Source: Myceligenerans indicum
Lineage (GTDB): Bacteria; Actinomycetota; Actinomycetes; Actinomycetales; Cellulomonadaceae
DNA: 53,196 nt
Assembly: GCF_016742955.1 (NCBI RefSeq)
Contig: NZ_JABBYC010000031.1
Location: 1-53,196, forward strand
Direction: 5' to 3'
Numbering within the stretch: position 1 is the first letter of the stretch; each line of letters opens with the position of its first letter. This document shows positions 32,593-42,867 of the stretch, one piece after another. The translations under genes were made by a program, and so were the position numbers. The notes beneath the pieces were generated by a model. It was given only the letters and a program-made list of their open reading frames with translations. It had not been told where the DNA came from and made no database searches.

Positions 32593-35500
32593 ATGCGCAG
32601 TCCGTCAGAACGTCGCAAGACCGACCGTATGAGAAGGGGGCGTCAGTCCCTGCGAACGCAGCGGGCTGGGGATGGCCGTTCCCAGCTGCAGAACCGTCTG
32701 ATCGGTGGTGCCGTGGCCGTCGTGACGGCCTGCGCAGGACTCTTCGTGGCAACGCCTGTCGCGTTCGCCGATGCCGTGTACGAGATCACGGGCGAGTGGG
32801 AGACCGGCACGCCGACCGTCGCGACGTCCGGCGACGTCGTCACTGGCGTGTGGCGCGTGAACGTCAACGACGATGCCCCCGCGCCGTCCAACGAACCGGT
32901 CGACAACGTGACCTTCAGCGTCACGCTGGAGAACGGGGTCTTCGCCGAGCTGCCGGACGTCTGCCTCGCGGCCGACGTCGACCCGGTCTCGGCGATCTCG
33001 GCGGACGGCGCGACGCTCACCTGCAACCTCGGTACCAAGGACCAGGGCACCGCCGCGGTGATCCAGACGCCGATCGAGGTGGACGGGCCCACCGGTAGCC
33101 AGCTCTCGGCATCGGGCACGATCGCCGGGCAGACGGTCGACCTGAGCCCGATCGACATCGTCAACGACTTCGGGATGGACATCCGGTGGGTCACCGGCGC
33201 CGCCTACGTTTCCAGCGGCGCGGACTACTTCGAGGTCACCTACGAGTGGACCCTGAGCAAGGCGAAGGCGAGTGACGCGGGACCGCAGACGGTCACCTAC
33301 GAGCTCGACATCGCGTCGCCGCAGGGCGGCACGATCCAGATCGCGCCGCAGGGCTGTACGGCGTTCGACCTGGGAGTGGCGGCCGACGGTCACCCGTGGT
33401 CGGGCGGTGACCACCCGGCGGACCGGATGACGTCGTTCGTGGACGCCTGCACGGTCACGCAGACCGGCCCGACCACGTTCGAGATGACGCTGACCGGCAT
33501 CGACTACGACCCAACCAACATCCCCACGCGCGACTCGGCAGGCAACCTGCTGCCCACCGACGAGGTGGCGCTGGCCTCCGGTTCGATCTACGTGCGCGTT
33601 CTCGACGTGCCCGGTGGCTCGGCGACCCTCACCTCGAACGCACCGACCTACACCTCGACAACCGGGCTGACCGCACAGGACGACCCCTCGAACAACAGCG
33701 AGACCAAGTCGTGGCAGCCGCTCGGCACGTACTCCTCTGGTTGGGGCCGCGGGTACACGGGAAGCGGCGGCACGACGTGGGACGACACCTACCGTGTCTC
33801 TGCGGGCACCGTCGTGGGGCAGTACCTCGACACGGGCTGGCAGCGCTGGTCCGACCGCGCGGACGAGCGTCTCGTCGGTATGTGTGCGCCCTTCGACACG
33901 CGGCACGTGACGCTGGAGTCGTTCGTCTGGGGCACTCCGCCTGGTGGCGTCGACGGCGCGCCATTCGAGTACTACACGGGTGCTAGCCCGAACCTGGACC
34001 CGGCGAGTGGCAGCTACGACCCGAACACGTTCGACTGCGGGCCTGACGACGGATGGAGCACTACCCCGCCGGCGAACCTCGCCGACGTCAAGGCCGTGCG
34101 CGTGGTGATGACCCAGGGACAGGCTGAGGCACACGCCGACGACCCGAGCATCACCCCGGTCGCCTTCGTCCGGATCCGGCCGGAGACCCCGCCGGGCACG
34201 GAGGTGTGGACCTTTTTCTCCGGGATCCTCGACGCCCCGGCCCCAGACTCGTGGACCGGTCCGGACTACGCCGGATGCATCACGAACACGCCCGGCTGGC
34301 GATACCCGTGCACGACGGGCTTCCGGGATGTGCTGCGCACGATCGACGCCGCACCGGCGATCGTGAAGTCGGCCGACCGCAGCGCCGTGACGCCGGGCGT
34401 TCCTGCGACGTTCACGCTGACCTACGCCGCGAACGGCGCCGGGCAGGTTCCGCCGACAGTCGACAACTACGAACTCGTGGACACGCTGCCGCTCGGTCTG
34501 ACGTACGTGCCTGGTTCTTCGTCGCCCGAGCCGGCGGCCACGACTGACGGCGAAGGGCGTCAGGTGTTGAGCTGGAGTCTCGACGGGGTCGCCACGAACA
34601 CCCAACACGTGCAGACCTATCAGGCGGTCGCGGATCCGAGCGTGACCCCGGGGGCGGTTCTCACCAATACCGCGTCGGCGTCATACGGCGGGCAAACCCG
34701 CTCGGCCACCGCGCAGGTGACTGTGTCGTCGTCCGGCTACACAACGATCGGGAAGTCTGCGGACACGCCGTACATCCCGAACCTCGCAGGCGACGGCGTG
34801 GGTGCCGGCTCGTGGACGGTGACGCTGCGGTCCTTCGACCCGCTGCCGCAGTCGTTCACGGACGCGATCGACATTCTGCCGTTCAACGGTGACGACCGCG
34901 GGACCGGTTTCACGGGCGACTACTCGCTGACCGGAGTGGACGCTGTCGCGGGTGCCACGGTCTACTACACGACAGCGGACCCGGCCTCGCTCAGCGACGA
35001 CCCAGGCGACGAGTCGAACGGCGCCGCGGGCGACATCGCGGGGAACTCTGTCGGCTGGACCACGACCTACACCCCAGAGGCGACCGCTGTTCGTGTGATA
35101 GGGCCCGAGCTGGTGCCGGGCGCGACACAGGCCTTCACCGTCGGCATCGAGACTGACGGCGTCGAGGGCGGCGACATGCTCGTCAACCGTGCCCAGGCGC
35201 GCGACGGCCACACCGAGCTCGTGATGCGCACGTCGGCGCCGATCGAGGTCGCGAACTACTACTCGGCGTCGCTGAAGAAGTACGTACAGGACGCCGAGGG
35301 CGCGTGGCGCGACGCGAACACCGTGGAGGATTATCCGACCTACCGGCTGGGTGACACGGTTCCGTACCGGATCGTGGTGGAGAACACCGGTCAGGGTACC
35401 CTGACCGATCTCGTGATGACCGACGACCTGTTTCCTGACGGCTCGTTCACCGTGGCGGAGCTCGCCCCGGGTGAGCAGGAGACGTACGAGTTCGAGATCG

Positions 35501-36723
35501 TCCTGGAGGAGGGCAGCCCGGACACCGTGGTGAACACCGCGTGCGGTGCCGCGGACGTCCCCGAGGACTCCGACGTAGCGCCGACGATCAACTGCGACCC
35601 AGCAGGGCTGGAAGTGGATGGAGACCCCACCCACAGCAAGGAGCTGGTCTCGGCCACCCCGATCGGTGACGGTCAGTGGGAGGTCGTGTACGGGATCGAC
35701 GTGAGCAACACCTCAACCATGTCGACGTCGTACACCCTGGACGACGAACTGCACTTCGCCGAGGCGGCAACCATCGTCTCGGCCGAGGTGACGTCCTCGC
35801 CGGACGGGGTGACACTGACCGAACCGGCCTGGGACGGTCAGAAGAACCTCACCGTCGCCTCCGCGGTGCCGCTCCTCGGTAACGAGGACAGCGCCTACGA
35901 GCCGCACCGGTACGAGCTGACTGTGATTGCCGACGTCCCGCTCCAGGTGCCCGGCGCGGGCATGGCGGGCGACCCGACCACGTGCGGCCCCGACGGTGAC
36001 GATTCCGACACGGCGTTCAACAATACGTCCGCGATGACCGACTCGGCGGGCCAGGTCGAGGACGATCAGGCGTGTGCGCCGATACCGTCGATCGACGTCA
36101 CCAAGTCCGTCGTCAGTGACCCTGTTGCCGGCAGGGGCGGGAGCTGGACGATCACGTACGAGGTCAAGGCCACGAACGACGGAGACGCCGCAGGCAAGTA
36201 CACGCTCACCGACCGCCTGCGGTTCGGTGCGGGAATCGACGTGACGTCCGCGGAGGTGACGGCGACGCCCAAGGGCGTGACGGCTGCGGAGTCGTGGACA
36301 GGTCAGGGGATCGAGGGCGACGACACGAACGTGGTCGCCTCCGACGTGAACCTGCGTGCGGGAGCCACCCACACGTACCAGCTCACGGTCCAGGCCACCG
36401 TTGACGAAGACGCCGCCAACGAGTCCACGTTCACGTGCCCGCTGCCTGGTTCCGGTGAGCCGGGCGCGTTCGCGAACACGGCCGACATCGGTCACAACGA
36501 CCTGACCGACAGCGCGGACGCGTGCGCCACACCCAAGGAACCCGGCGAGCCGAACGATCCTGGCAACCCCGGCGGTCCTGATAGCCCCGGTACACCGAGC
36601 GACCTGCCGCCGCTCGCGGCGACGGGCGTCAACGTCGGGTGGATCACCGGGGGAGCGGTGCTGCTGATCCTGCTCGGCGCCGCCGCGATGGTCATCTCGC
36701 GTCACCGCCGCACCATCGGCTGA
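32593..36723 (+). CDS. Large DUF11-repeat cell-surface protein with LAxTG sorting signal
   Basis: This 1376-residue protein should be sortase-anchored. After a basic start (MRSPSERRKTDRMRRGRQ) a Sec signal ends at about residue 60 (ATPVAFADA). The body is all beta. It has an N-terminal adhesin-like part and then repeated DUF11/isopeptide-type Ig modules, e.g. AIVKSADRSAVTPGVPATFT with YELVDTLPLGLTYVPG, and LKKYVQDAEGAWRDANTVED with VMTDDLFPDGSF. A Pro/Gly-rich wall spacer (EPGEPNDPGNPGG) precedes LAATG, a membrane helix and a basic tail (RHRRTIG). LAxTG is the motif of class E sortases in high-GC actinobacteria. Start chosen at the ATG preceded by GAGGAAAGGAAG. Likely role: adhesion or wall architecture. 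Confidence 0.88.
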   Translation: MRSPSERRKTDRMRRGRQSLRTQRAGDGRSQLQNRLIGGAVAVVTACAGLFVATPVAFADAVYEITGEWETGTPTVATSGDVVTGVWRVNVNDDAPAPSNEPVDNVTFSVTLENGVFAELPDVCLAADVDPVSAISADGATLTCNLGTKDQGTAAVIQTPIEVDGPTGSQLSASGTIAGQTVDLSPIDIVNDFGMDIRWVTGAAYVSSGADYFEVTYEWTLSKAKASDAGPQTVTYELDIASPQGGTIQIAPQGCTAFDLGVAADGHPWSGGDHPADRMTSFVDACTVTQTGPTTFEMTLTGIDYDPTNIPTRDSAGNLLPTDEVALASGSIYVRVLDVPGGSATLTSNAPTYTSTTGLTAQDDPSNNSETKSWQPLGTYSSGWGRGYTGSGGTTWDDTYRVSAGTVVGQYLDTGWQRWSDRADERLVGMCAPFDTRHVTLESFVWGTPPGGVDGAPFEYYTGASPNLDPASGSYDPNTFDCGPDDGWSTTPPANLADVKAVRVVMTQGQAEAHADDPSITPVAFVRIRPETPPGTEVWTFFSGILDAPAPDSWTGPDYAGCITNTPGWRYPCTTGFRDVLRTIDAAPAIVKSADRSAVTPGVPATFTLTYAANGAGQVPPTVDNYELVDTLPLGLTYVPGSSSPEPAATTDGEGRQVLSWSLDGVATNTQHVQTYQAVADPSVTPGAVLTNTASASYGGQTRSATAQVTVSSSGYTTIGKSADTPYIPNLAGDGVGAGSWTVTLRSFDPLPQSFTDAIDILPFNGDDRGTGFTGDYSLTGVDAVAGATVYYTTADPASLSDDPGDESNGAAGDIAGNSVGWTTTYTPEATAVRVIGPELVPGATQAFTVGIETDGVEGGDMLVNRAQARDGHTELVMRTSAPIEVANYYSASLKKYVQDAEGAWRDANTVEDYPTYRLGDTVPYRIVVENTGQGTLTDLVMTDDLFPDGSFTVAELAPGEQETYEFEIVLEEGSPDTVVNTACGAADVPEDSDVAPTINCDPAGLEVDGDPTHSKELVSATPIGDGQWEVVYGIDVSNTSTMSTSYTLDDELHFAEAATIVSAEVTSSPDGVTLTEPAWDGQKNLTVASAVPLLGNEDSAYEPHRYELTVIADVPLQVPGAGMAGDPTTCGPDGDDSDTAFNNTSAMTDSAGQVEDDQACAPIPSIDVTKSVVSDPVAGRGGSWTITYEVKATNDGDAAGKYTLTDRLRFGAGIDVTSAEVTATPKGVTAAESWTGQGIEGDDTNVVASDVNLRAGATHTYQLTVQATVDEDAANESTFTCPLPGSGEPGAFANTADIGHNDLTDSADACATPKEPGEPNDPGNPGGPDSPGTPSDLPPLAATGVNVGWITGGAVLLILLGAAAMVISRHRRTIG

Positions 36724-36735
36724 CGTCATGACACC

Positions 36736-36778
36736 GGAAGCCCTGCCCACGGGCAACCAGCTCGTGGGCAGGGCTTCC
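36736..36778 (+). terminator. Strong hairpin terminator after the DUF11 gene
   Basis: GGAAGCCCTGCCCACG (36736-36751) pairs perfectly over 16 bp with 36763-36778, leaving an 11-base loop. It begins 13 bp after the stop codon. There is no U-tract. Confidence 0.85.
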
Positions 36779-36796
36779 ACCTCCGCACCACCCGCA

Positions 36797-37138
36797 CTAC
36801 GCCAGTGTCCACCGGCCCCGGTGGCAGGACATGCCGACCGCGCCGACCGCGACGGGGAAGGTCGTGTGGAACCGGCCCAGAATCAGGAGTGTTTCCGCCT
36901 CAGGTCCGGGGTCGTAGGGGTTGAAGTCGTAGCCGCGTTCTCGTCGGAACTGCGCACCCATCAGTTCCGCAGCCCGCTCGTGGTCCGCGGAGGTCACGGG
37001 GGCGAGCAACCCACCGGGATGAGCTTGGCCCAGCAGTGGCGCCACGGTCATCGTGAACAGGGAAGTGTCCACACGGTCGAGTTCTTCGGTGTCTTCGCGC
37101 AAGATTCGAGTCTGTTCGTCCTCGAGAGCATGGTCCGG
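36797..37138 (-). pseudogene. Fragment of a GNAT-like protein gene (truncated at both ends)
   Basis: About 113 codons on the minus strand read as plausible protein, including GGLLAPVTSADHERAAELMG, FRRERGYDFNPYDPGPEAE and TFPVAVGAVGMSCHRGRWTL, then stop. The pattern recalls the N-terminal part of small actinobacterial GNAT-like proteins, but the acetyl-CoA loop is missing. Upstream of 37138 the frame runs into antisense of the FtsX fragment, so the 5' end is lost. The family assignment is tentative. Confidence 0.4.
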
Positions 37139-37859
37139 CCAGATGATCGTCAACGAGTTCCCCACCGCGCCGAGCGACAGCTTTCTGCTCGCAAACGCCC
37201 GGTACGTGGCCCACGCGACCGGCAGCGACGCGGTCGGGTCGTTCCTGCTCGACACCGGCGGCCAGAACGTCCAAGGCGTCGCGCACCAGGTCCGTGACCA
37301 GGTCGGCACCACTGCGACGGTGACCGACATCGTCTCCAGCCGGATGATCGTCGGCTCCAGCCTGACGGCGGTCGACCTGACCGGCCTGACGCGTCCCGAG
37401 CTCACGTTCGCCCTGGCGCTGGCCGTCGGGGTCACCGGGCTCTCGCTCTGGCTCGGGCTCGCGGAACGCAAACGGAACTACGCCATCGCCGCGGCGCTCG
37501 GTGCCAAGGCGCGCGAGCTGGGCGGATTCGTCGTCGCCGAGGCGTCGGCCGTGGTTCTGACCGGTCTTGCGCTCGGCGGCGCCCTCGCGCTCTCGCTGTC
37601 GGTGATGCTGGTGAACGTGCTCCATGGGGTCTTCGACCCACCCCCTCAGCATCCGCTCGCACCGACGGGGTACCTCCTGCTGTTTCTCGCACTCACCCTG
37701 GTCTCGGCGGGGGTCGCCGCAGGCCTGACCCTCCGAGCCGTCCGCGCCCGGGATATCGAGCTGCTTCGATCGAGCCAGCCACGATCACCGGCTCGACCCG
37801 AACCGGCTCGGCTCGGGACGGCGGCCGCAGATGTACCGTTTCTTCGAGACGGATGGTGA
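37139..37859 (+). pseudogene. FtsX-like ABC transporter permease, 3' fragment
   Basis: Codons from 37143 (IVNEFPTAPSDSF) to the stop at 37859 encode the last part of a MacB/FtsX-type permease. They include part of the extracellular domain and then three helices around FALALAVGVTGLSLWLGLAE, EASAVVLTGLALGGALALSL and YLLLFLALTLVSAGVAAGLT. RNYAIAAALGAKARELGGFV is the typical cytoplasmic FtsX motif. The first two thirds and the partner ATPase are absent. The break at about 37140 abuts the antisense GNAT-like fragment, marking a recombination junction. Confidence 0.72.
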
Positions 37860-37869
37860 GACTCGAGAG

Positions 37870-38553
37870 ATGGATGTCCACACGCCCACGCCCGAGAGGC
37901 CGGCGCGCACCGGAAAGCAACCGCTCATCGGCACGGCGGTGACAGCCCTCACCGCCGTCGTCGGCTTGGCAATCGTCATTGTCACGCGCGAGCACAACGG
38001 GCCCTTCGGGTTCGAGCGCATGTGGATGAACACCCTGGTCGAGCACCGCTCGTCCTTCTTGACGGTCGTGATGCTCTCTCTCGACGGCCTCGGCGGCGGT
38101 TGGATCACGGTGCTGCTCGGCGGCGCGGCAGCAGGGGTCTTCGTCGTGTGGCGTCGCCCATGGGCGGCCACCTGTCTTGTGCTCTCGCTCGTCGCCTGCT
38201 CGGCACTGGTGTACCTGGTCAAGGTAGTTGTCGCCCGCCCCAGGCCGATCGACATCCTGGTGGTGACCGACTTCGGCTCCTATCCCTCCGGCCACAGCGC
38301 GACGGCAGCCGTGATCGCCGCGACGCTCGGGTTCCTGTTCCAGCGCACCTGGGTGTGGGTGGTCGGGGGGATCTACACGGTGGCCATGATGTTCAGCCGC
38401 ACGTACCTCGGCGCTCACTGGATCTCGGACACCGTCGCCGGAGTGCTGCTGGGCATCGCTGTGGCCGCCATCTTGTTCGCCGTGTTCGCGAGACGTCTCG
38501 ATGCCGAGCGCACCAGAGCACGCCCAGCGACCACTTCGGCACCAGGTCGGTGA
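37870..38553 (+). CDS. PAP2-family membrane phosphatase
   Basis: The 227-residue membrane protein has the three PAP2 catalytic motifs: KVVVARPRP, YPSGHSAT and SRTYLGAHWISD. The phosphatase site is thus complete on the outer face between helices. Five or six hydrophobic spans are visible (e.g. TAVTALTAVVGLAIVIV, AATCLVLSLVACSALVYLV). Family members dephosphorylate undecaprenyl pyrophosphate, phosphatidic acid or phosphatidylglycerol phosphate; the substrate here is unknown. I use the ATG at 37870 (MDVHTPTPERP). A longer start at 37831 lies inside the FtsX fragment. It is intact although both neighbours are broken. Confidence 0.85.
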   Translation: MDVHTPTPERPARTGKQPLIGTAVTALTAVVGLAIVIVTREHNGPFGFERMWMNTLVEHRSSFLTVVMLSLDGLGGGWITVLLGGAAAGVFVVWRRPWAATCLVLSLVACSALVYLVKVVVARPRPIDILVVTDFGSYPSGHSATAAVIAATLGFLFQRTWVWVVGGIYTVAMMFSRTYLGAHWISDTVAGVLLGIAVAAILFAVFARRLDAERTRARPATTSAPGR

Positions 38554-38563
38554 TCATGGGCGG

Positions 38564-39090
38564 ATGGGAGACGTGAACGCCGAGCCTCTGCCGCGGCTGC
38601 TACTCGTGGAGGACGACGCGCGCCTGGCGCCGATCATGACCGACTACCTCTCTGACGAGTACGCGGTCACCCACGTGGCCGACGGCACCGCCGGCTTGCA
38701 GGCAGCTCTCGATGGATCGTTCGACGTGATGATCGTCGACCGCCGGCTGCCGGGCACCGACGGCATCGATCTGGTGACGTCGGTACGCTGCGCGAAGATC
38801 CCCACGCCGATCATGGTGCTCACCGCTCTGGGTTACGGGCGCTGCGACGAACATTCGAACAGGGCGAGCCGAGGATCTCCATCGGGTCGTGGGACTACTA
38901 CCCGGAAAGCCGCTGCCTCTACTCGCCCTACGGAAGCACTGTGGTGCTCACGCCGAAGGAGAACGCGCTGCTCAACCTCCTGGCCGGTCAGCCGCACCGC
39001 ACATTCTCCAGGCCCCAGATCATCAGTTCGGTCTTCACCGACGTCGACCAGCCCATCGTGACGGTCCGGGGCTCGGGTACCGCCCGGGGA
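38564..39090 (+). pseudogene. Broken OmpR-family response regulator gene
   Basis: The first frame encodes a receiver domain start (LPRLLLVEDDARLAPIM) with the phospho-acceptor aspartate in MIVDRRLPGTDGID, and stays open to PTPIMVLTALG at about 38832. The receiver's last strands and helices are then missing. A different frame resumes with WDYYPESRCLYSPYGS and the winged-HTH piece VVLTPKENALLNLLAGQPHR, then IISSVFTDVDQPIVTVRGSG. A deletion plus frameshift near 38835-38880 therefore separates the domains. No histidine kinase gene follows. Confidence 0.75.
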
Positions 39091-39253
39091 CGCTGTGACC
39101 AGCCCCGAGCCCGACGACGCCGGCGACACCCGCGCCGTGCGGTGCGGTCGCAATCCTTCGGCGTTTCTCAGAGTCGGCTCGCGAGGACGGTGAGCGACGA
39201 AGGGAGCACCCACCGATGCTTGCCACCGCGGCGCTGATCTCGAGGGGGCTCGT

Positions 39254-39525
39254 ATGCAGGGGAAACATGGTCATCTCAGCCGGGAGCAGAAGCAGTTGGC
39301 GCTGAGTCTGCACGCGCAGGGTTGGCGCAGGATCGACATTGCTCGTGAGATCGGGTGCAGCGCACCGATGGTCGGGCTCATGGTCCGGTCCGGCAAGCAC
39401 CTTGATGGGCAGCCGTTCGGCTGAGAACCGCGCGCCGGGAACCTGACGATCGCCGAGCGCGAGCTGATCGTCGAGACCGCGCCGTCCTGCTGCCCGCCGG
39501 CCGTCGTCCGCCGACCTGGCTGAGC
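39254..39525 (+). pseudogene. IS30-family transposase N-terminal remnant with in-frame stop
   Basis: From ATG 39254 the frame reads MQGKHGHLSREQKQLALSLH and WRRIDIAREIGCSAPMVGLM, matching the first HTH of IS30 transposases. It meets TGA at 39422-39424, then continues in the same frame as EPRAGNLTIAERELIVETA, the next family segment. A Trp codon (TGG) turned TGA would explain the stop. The gene is cut off around 39525 before the catalytic region. Confidence 0.7.
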
Positions 39526-39534
39526 ACGATCAAT

Positions 39535-39548
39535 TGTTCCCGGTAACA
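39535..39548. promoter_or_regulatory. Operator-like palindrome upstream of the GH127 gene
   Basis: TGTTCCCGGTAACA is an imperfect 14-bp palindrome (arms TGTT...AACA, one mismatched pair) about 58 bp before the GH127 start. LacI-family sites of this general shape occur before glycan genes. No cognate regulator is nearby. Confidence 0.35.
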
Positions 39549-39605
39549 TTCGGTGCGCCCGATACCACCCGTTCTGCGATCACGATGACGTGAGAGGCCA
39601 GGCCG

Positions 39606-42600
39606 ATGAACACTCATCCCGTACGTTCTGCGATGTCCGCAGGCGCGACGGTCGCCCTGCTCCTCGCGGGGCTGACGCCGGCGGTCGCGGCCGAGACCTC
39701 CCTCGACGACGCGCTGGTCCTGGAGCTCCGGCTCGACGGCTCGCTGGCCGACTCCGGCCCGAACGCGTTCGAGGTCACGATGCAGTCCGGCACCGAGAGC
39801 TACGCGCCCGGCCTGGACGGTGGCGAAGCCCTCGAGTTCGACGGATCCGGCGCAATCCGGCTCGGTACCGACGCCGCGCTCCAGCCCCAGGACCAGACGA
39901 CGTCGTTCTGGTACAAGCCGACCGGGCCTACGGCAGCGGAGCGGCCGTCACGCGCGACTTCCCGGTGACCGTCGAACCACTGACCGAGGAGACCGCGATG
40001 CACCTGCTGGAGGCAGGTCTTGAGAACGTGACGATCGAGGACGCCTACCTCGAGAACGCGAACCAGAAGACCGTCGACTACCTGCTCGAGCTCGACTCGG
40101 CGAAGTTCCTGTACTCGTTCTACGAGACCGCCGGCCTGGAGCCGACGACCGCCGCACCCTACGGCGGATGGGAGCGCGCGAGCGGCCTGCGCTTCCAGGG
40201 CCACTTCTTCGGCCACTACATCACCTCGCTCTCGCAGTCGTACGCCACCGTGGAGGACCCGACCACCCGCGCGCGCCTGCTGGAGGAGCTCACCGAGGCC
40301 GTGCACGGCCTCAAGGCGAGTCGGGACGCGTACGCGGCAGCGCACCCGGAGAGCGTCGGCTACGTCGCTCCGTTCGGCACGAACGTACTGCCCAGCGGTG
40401 GCGACGGCCTCCTCGTGCCCTTCTACGACCTGCACAAGGTGCTGGCCGGGCTCATCGATGCCTACCAGTACGCGCCCGACGACATCTCGGCCGAGGCGCT
40501 CACGGTGGCGTCCGGCTTCGGCACCTGGGTCAGCAACTACGGCGCGTCGCTCGGCGACCCCTCGACGCTCCTCGACACGGAGTACGGCGGGATGAACGAG
40601 GCGCTCTACGAGCTGTACGAGATCACGGAGGACCCCGACCACAGGCGCGCGGCGGAGTACTTCGACGAGGTGACCCTGTTCCAGCAGCTCGCCGCCGGTC
40701 AGGACGTGCTGAACGGCAAGCACGCGAACACCACGATCCCGAAGCTCGTCGGTGCGCTCGAGCGGTACACCGTGTTCACGACGAACCCGAACCTGTACGA
40801 GACCCTCACCGACGCCGAGAAGCAGGACCTGGCGATGTACCGCACGGCCGCCGAGAACTTCTGGCAGATCGTCGTCGACGACCACACCTACGCCAACGGC
40901 GGCAACAGCCAGTCCGAGCACTTCCACGCGCCGAACACGCTCTACGAGTACGCGAACAGCGGCAACACGACGGGCTACGGGGAGAACTCGACCTCGGAGG
41001 GCTGCAACGAGTACAACATGATCAAGCTCAGCCAGGCCCTGTTCACCGTGACGGGCGACGTGAAGTACGCGGACTACGCCGAGGCGACGTTCATCAACAC
41101 GGTCCTCGCCTCGCAGAACCCCGAGACCGGGATGGTCACGTACTTCCAGCCGCAGACCGCAGGGTACGCGAAGGCGTTCGGGGAGAAGTTCGACCAGTTC
41201 TGGTGCGACCACGGCACGGGCATCGAGAACTTCACCAAGCTCGGTGACGCCATCTACTTCCGCGACGAGCGGTCGGTGTTCGTCAACCAGTTCCGGTCGT
41301 CCACGCTGAGATCCGCACCCCACAACCTGCAACTCAGCCAGGTCGCCGACGTCCCCCGGAAGGAGACCGTCCGGCTCTCTGTCGCGTCCCTCGACGGCGG
41401 CGCCCTCGCGGACGGCACGACGATCCGTCTGCGGGTGCCGTCCTGGGCGGCAGACACCCCGACCCTCACCGTGAACGGCGAGGCCCTCGACGTCGCGGCG
41501 CTCGCGACCGGCGGCTACGTGTCGTTCGAGGTCGCGGCCGGTGACGAGATCCTCTACACGCTGCCCGCCGAGGTGCGGGTCTCCGGCACGACGGAGAATC
41601 CGTCGTGGGTGGCGTTCCGTTACCGGCCCGTCCTGCTCGCGACCGAGCTGAGCCGCGAGAACGTCGAGGCGACCTACACGGCGGGTGTGCTCGTCGAGAT
41701 GAGCGTCGCCGACACGTCGCTCACGGGCAACGTCGTCGTCGACGACGCCGCGGCGTGGAAGGCCGGCATCACCGAGAACCTGGTGCGCATCGCCGACGGT
41801 GAGAACGCGAACGGCCGCACCACCATGCGGTTCGCGATGAACGGCGTCGACGACACATCGGCCGCGCTCACCTGGGAGCCGTACTACAGCCTCTACGGCG
41901 CGCGCTACGCCACGTACGTGACGCTCGTCGAGCCCGACTCGCAGGAGGCGCAGGACCTCATCCGGCGGGAGAAGGAGCAGCTGCGCGTCGAGGAGACGAC
42001 GATCGACTCGCTCACCTCGTTCGACGACAACAACTCGGAGGCCGACAAGAACTACGAGTACAACAGGTCGAGCGTGGGGGTGTACCGCGGCGAGCCGTAC
42101 CGCGACGCGCAGATCGCCACCGACGCGTACTTCCAGTACGACATGATCGTCGACCCGACCGTGGAGCGGAACTACCTCGGCGTGCGGTACCAAGGGGGCG
42201 ACGTCGGGCGCACGTTCGACGTCTACCTGGGCGACGTGCTGCTCAAGCACGAGGCCGTGACCGACGCGAACGGCTCGACCGACTGGTACGTGCAGTACGA
42301 CGAGATCCCCCGGGAGATCCTCGACGGCCTCGACGTCGCCGACAGCTACAAGCGTGACCAGAACGGAGGGTACGTCCTGGACGAGAACGGGCAGAAGGCG
42401 CCGGTCGTGACGGTCCGGTTCCAGGGCGACGGCAGCAGCTACGTGGGCGGCGTCTACGGCGTGTGCACGACGGTGAGCGACCGCTACGACGCCGAGGCGG
42501 CGCTGTCGGAGCTGTCGTTCGACGCCGGGTCGGTCTCGCCCGCGCTCGATCCGGCCGTGCACGAGTACACGGTGACGGTGCCGGCCGAGGTGACGACCGC

Positions 42601-42867
42601 CACCATGCACGTGGCCCCGGCCTCACCGAGCGGCCTCGTGTACGTCGACGGCGTGCTCGTCGACGACACGCAGCCGCGGGTCATCCCCCTCACCGAGGGC
42701 GACGAGCCGACCGACGTGACCGTCGAGGCGTTCGCACAGGACCACGCGACGTCGATCGTCCACACGCTGCACGTCGTCAGGGGGCGCCCGCGGTCGAGCT
42801 GACCGCGGCGCCGCGGTGTGTGGGAGGGAAGGTGTTCCTGGCAACCACGGTGACGAACTGCTCCGAG
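39606..42867 (+). pseudogene. Secreted GH127-type (beta-L-arabinofuranosidase-like) gene, broken
   Basis: The gene starts at 39606 with a Sec signal (ATVALLLAGLTPAVAA) and a LamG-like domain (LELRLDGSLADSGPNAFEVT). The LamG part stops after WYKPTG at about 39927, where a deletion shifts the frame. From about 39930 another frame encodes VTRDFPVTVEPLTEE, the GH127/DUF1680 barrel (LRFQGHFFGHYITSLSQSYA, TSEGCNEYNMIKLSQALF, FDQFWCDHGTGIENF) and a cadherin-like sandwich. A second shift at a G5 tract (42780-42784) ends it at 42802. Adding one G restores VVRGAPAVELTAAPRCVGGK, the start of the usual C-terminal domain, which then runs into the RHS fragment near 42868. FWCDHGTG has one Cys where many relatives have two. 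Confidence 0.8.

Noticed and set aside
36728..37297. 189-codon plus-strand frame after the DUF11 terminator
   Set aside because: It begins inside the terminator hairpin, and its translation is low-complexity. The minus-strand GNAT-like and plus-strand FtsX fragments explain the region better.
39800..42610. 936-codon open frame on the minus strand opposite GH127
   Set aside because: Very high GC keeps antisense frames open. The translation is rich in Arg/Val/His/Leu with no domain, while the plus strand encodes clear GH127 motifs.
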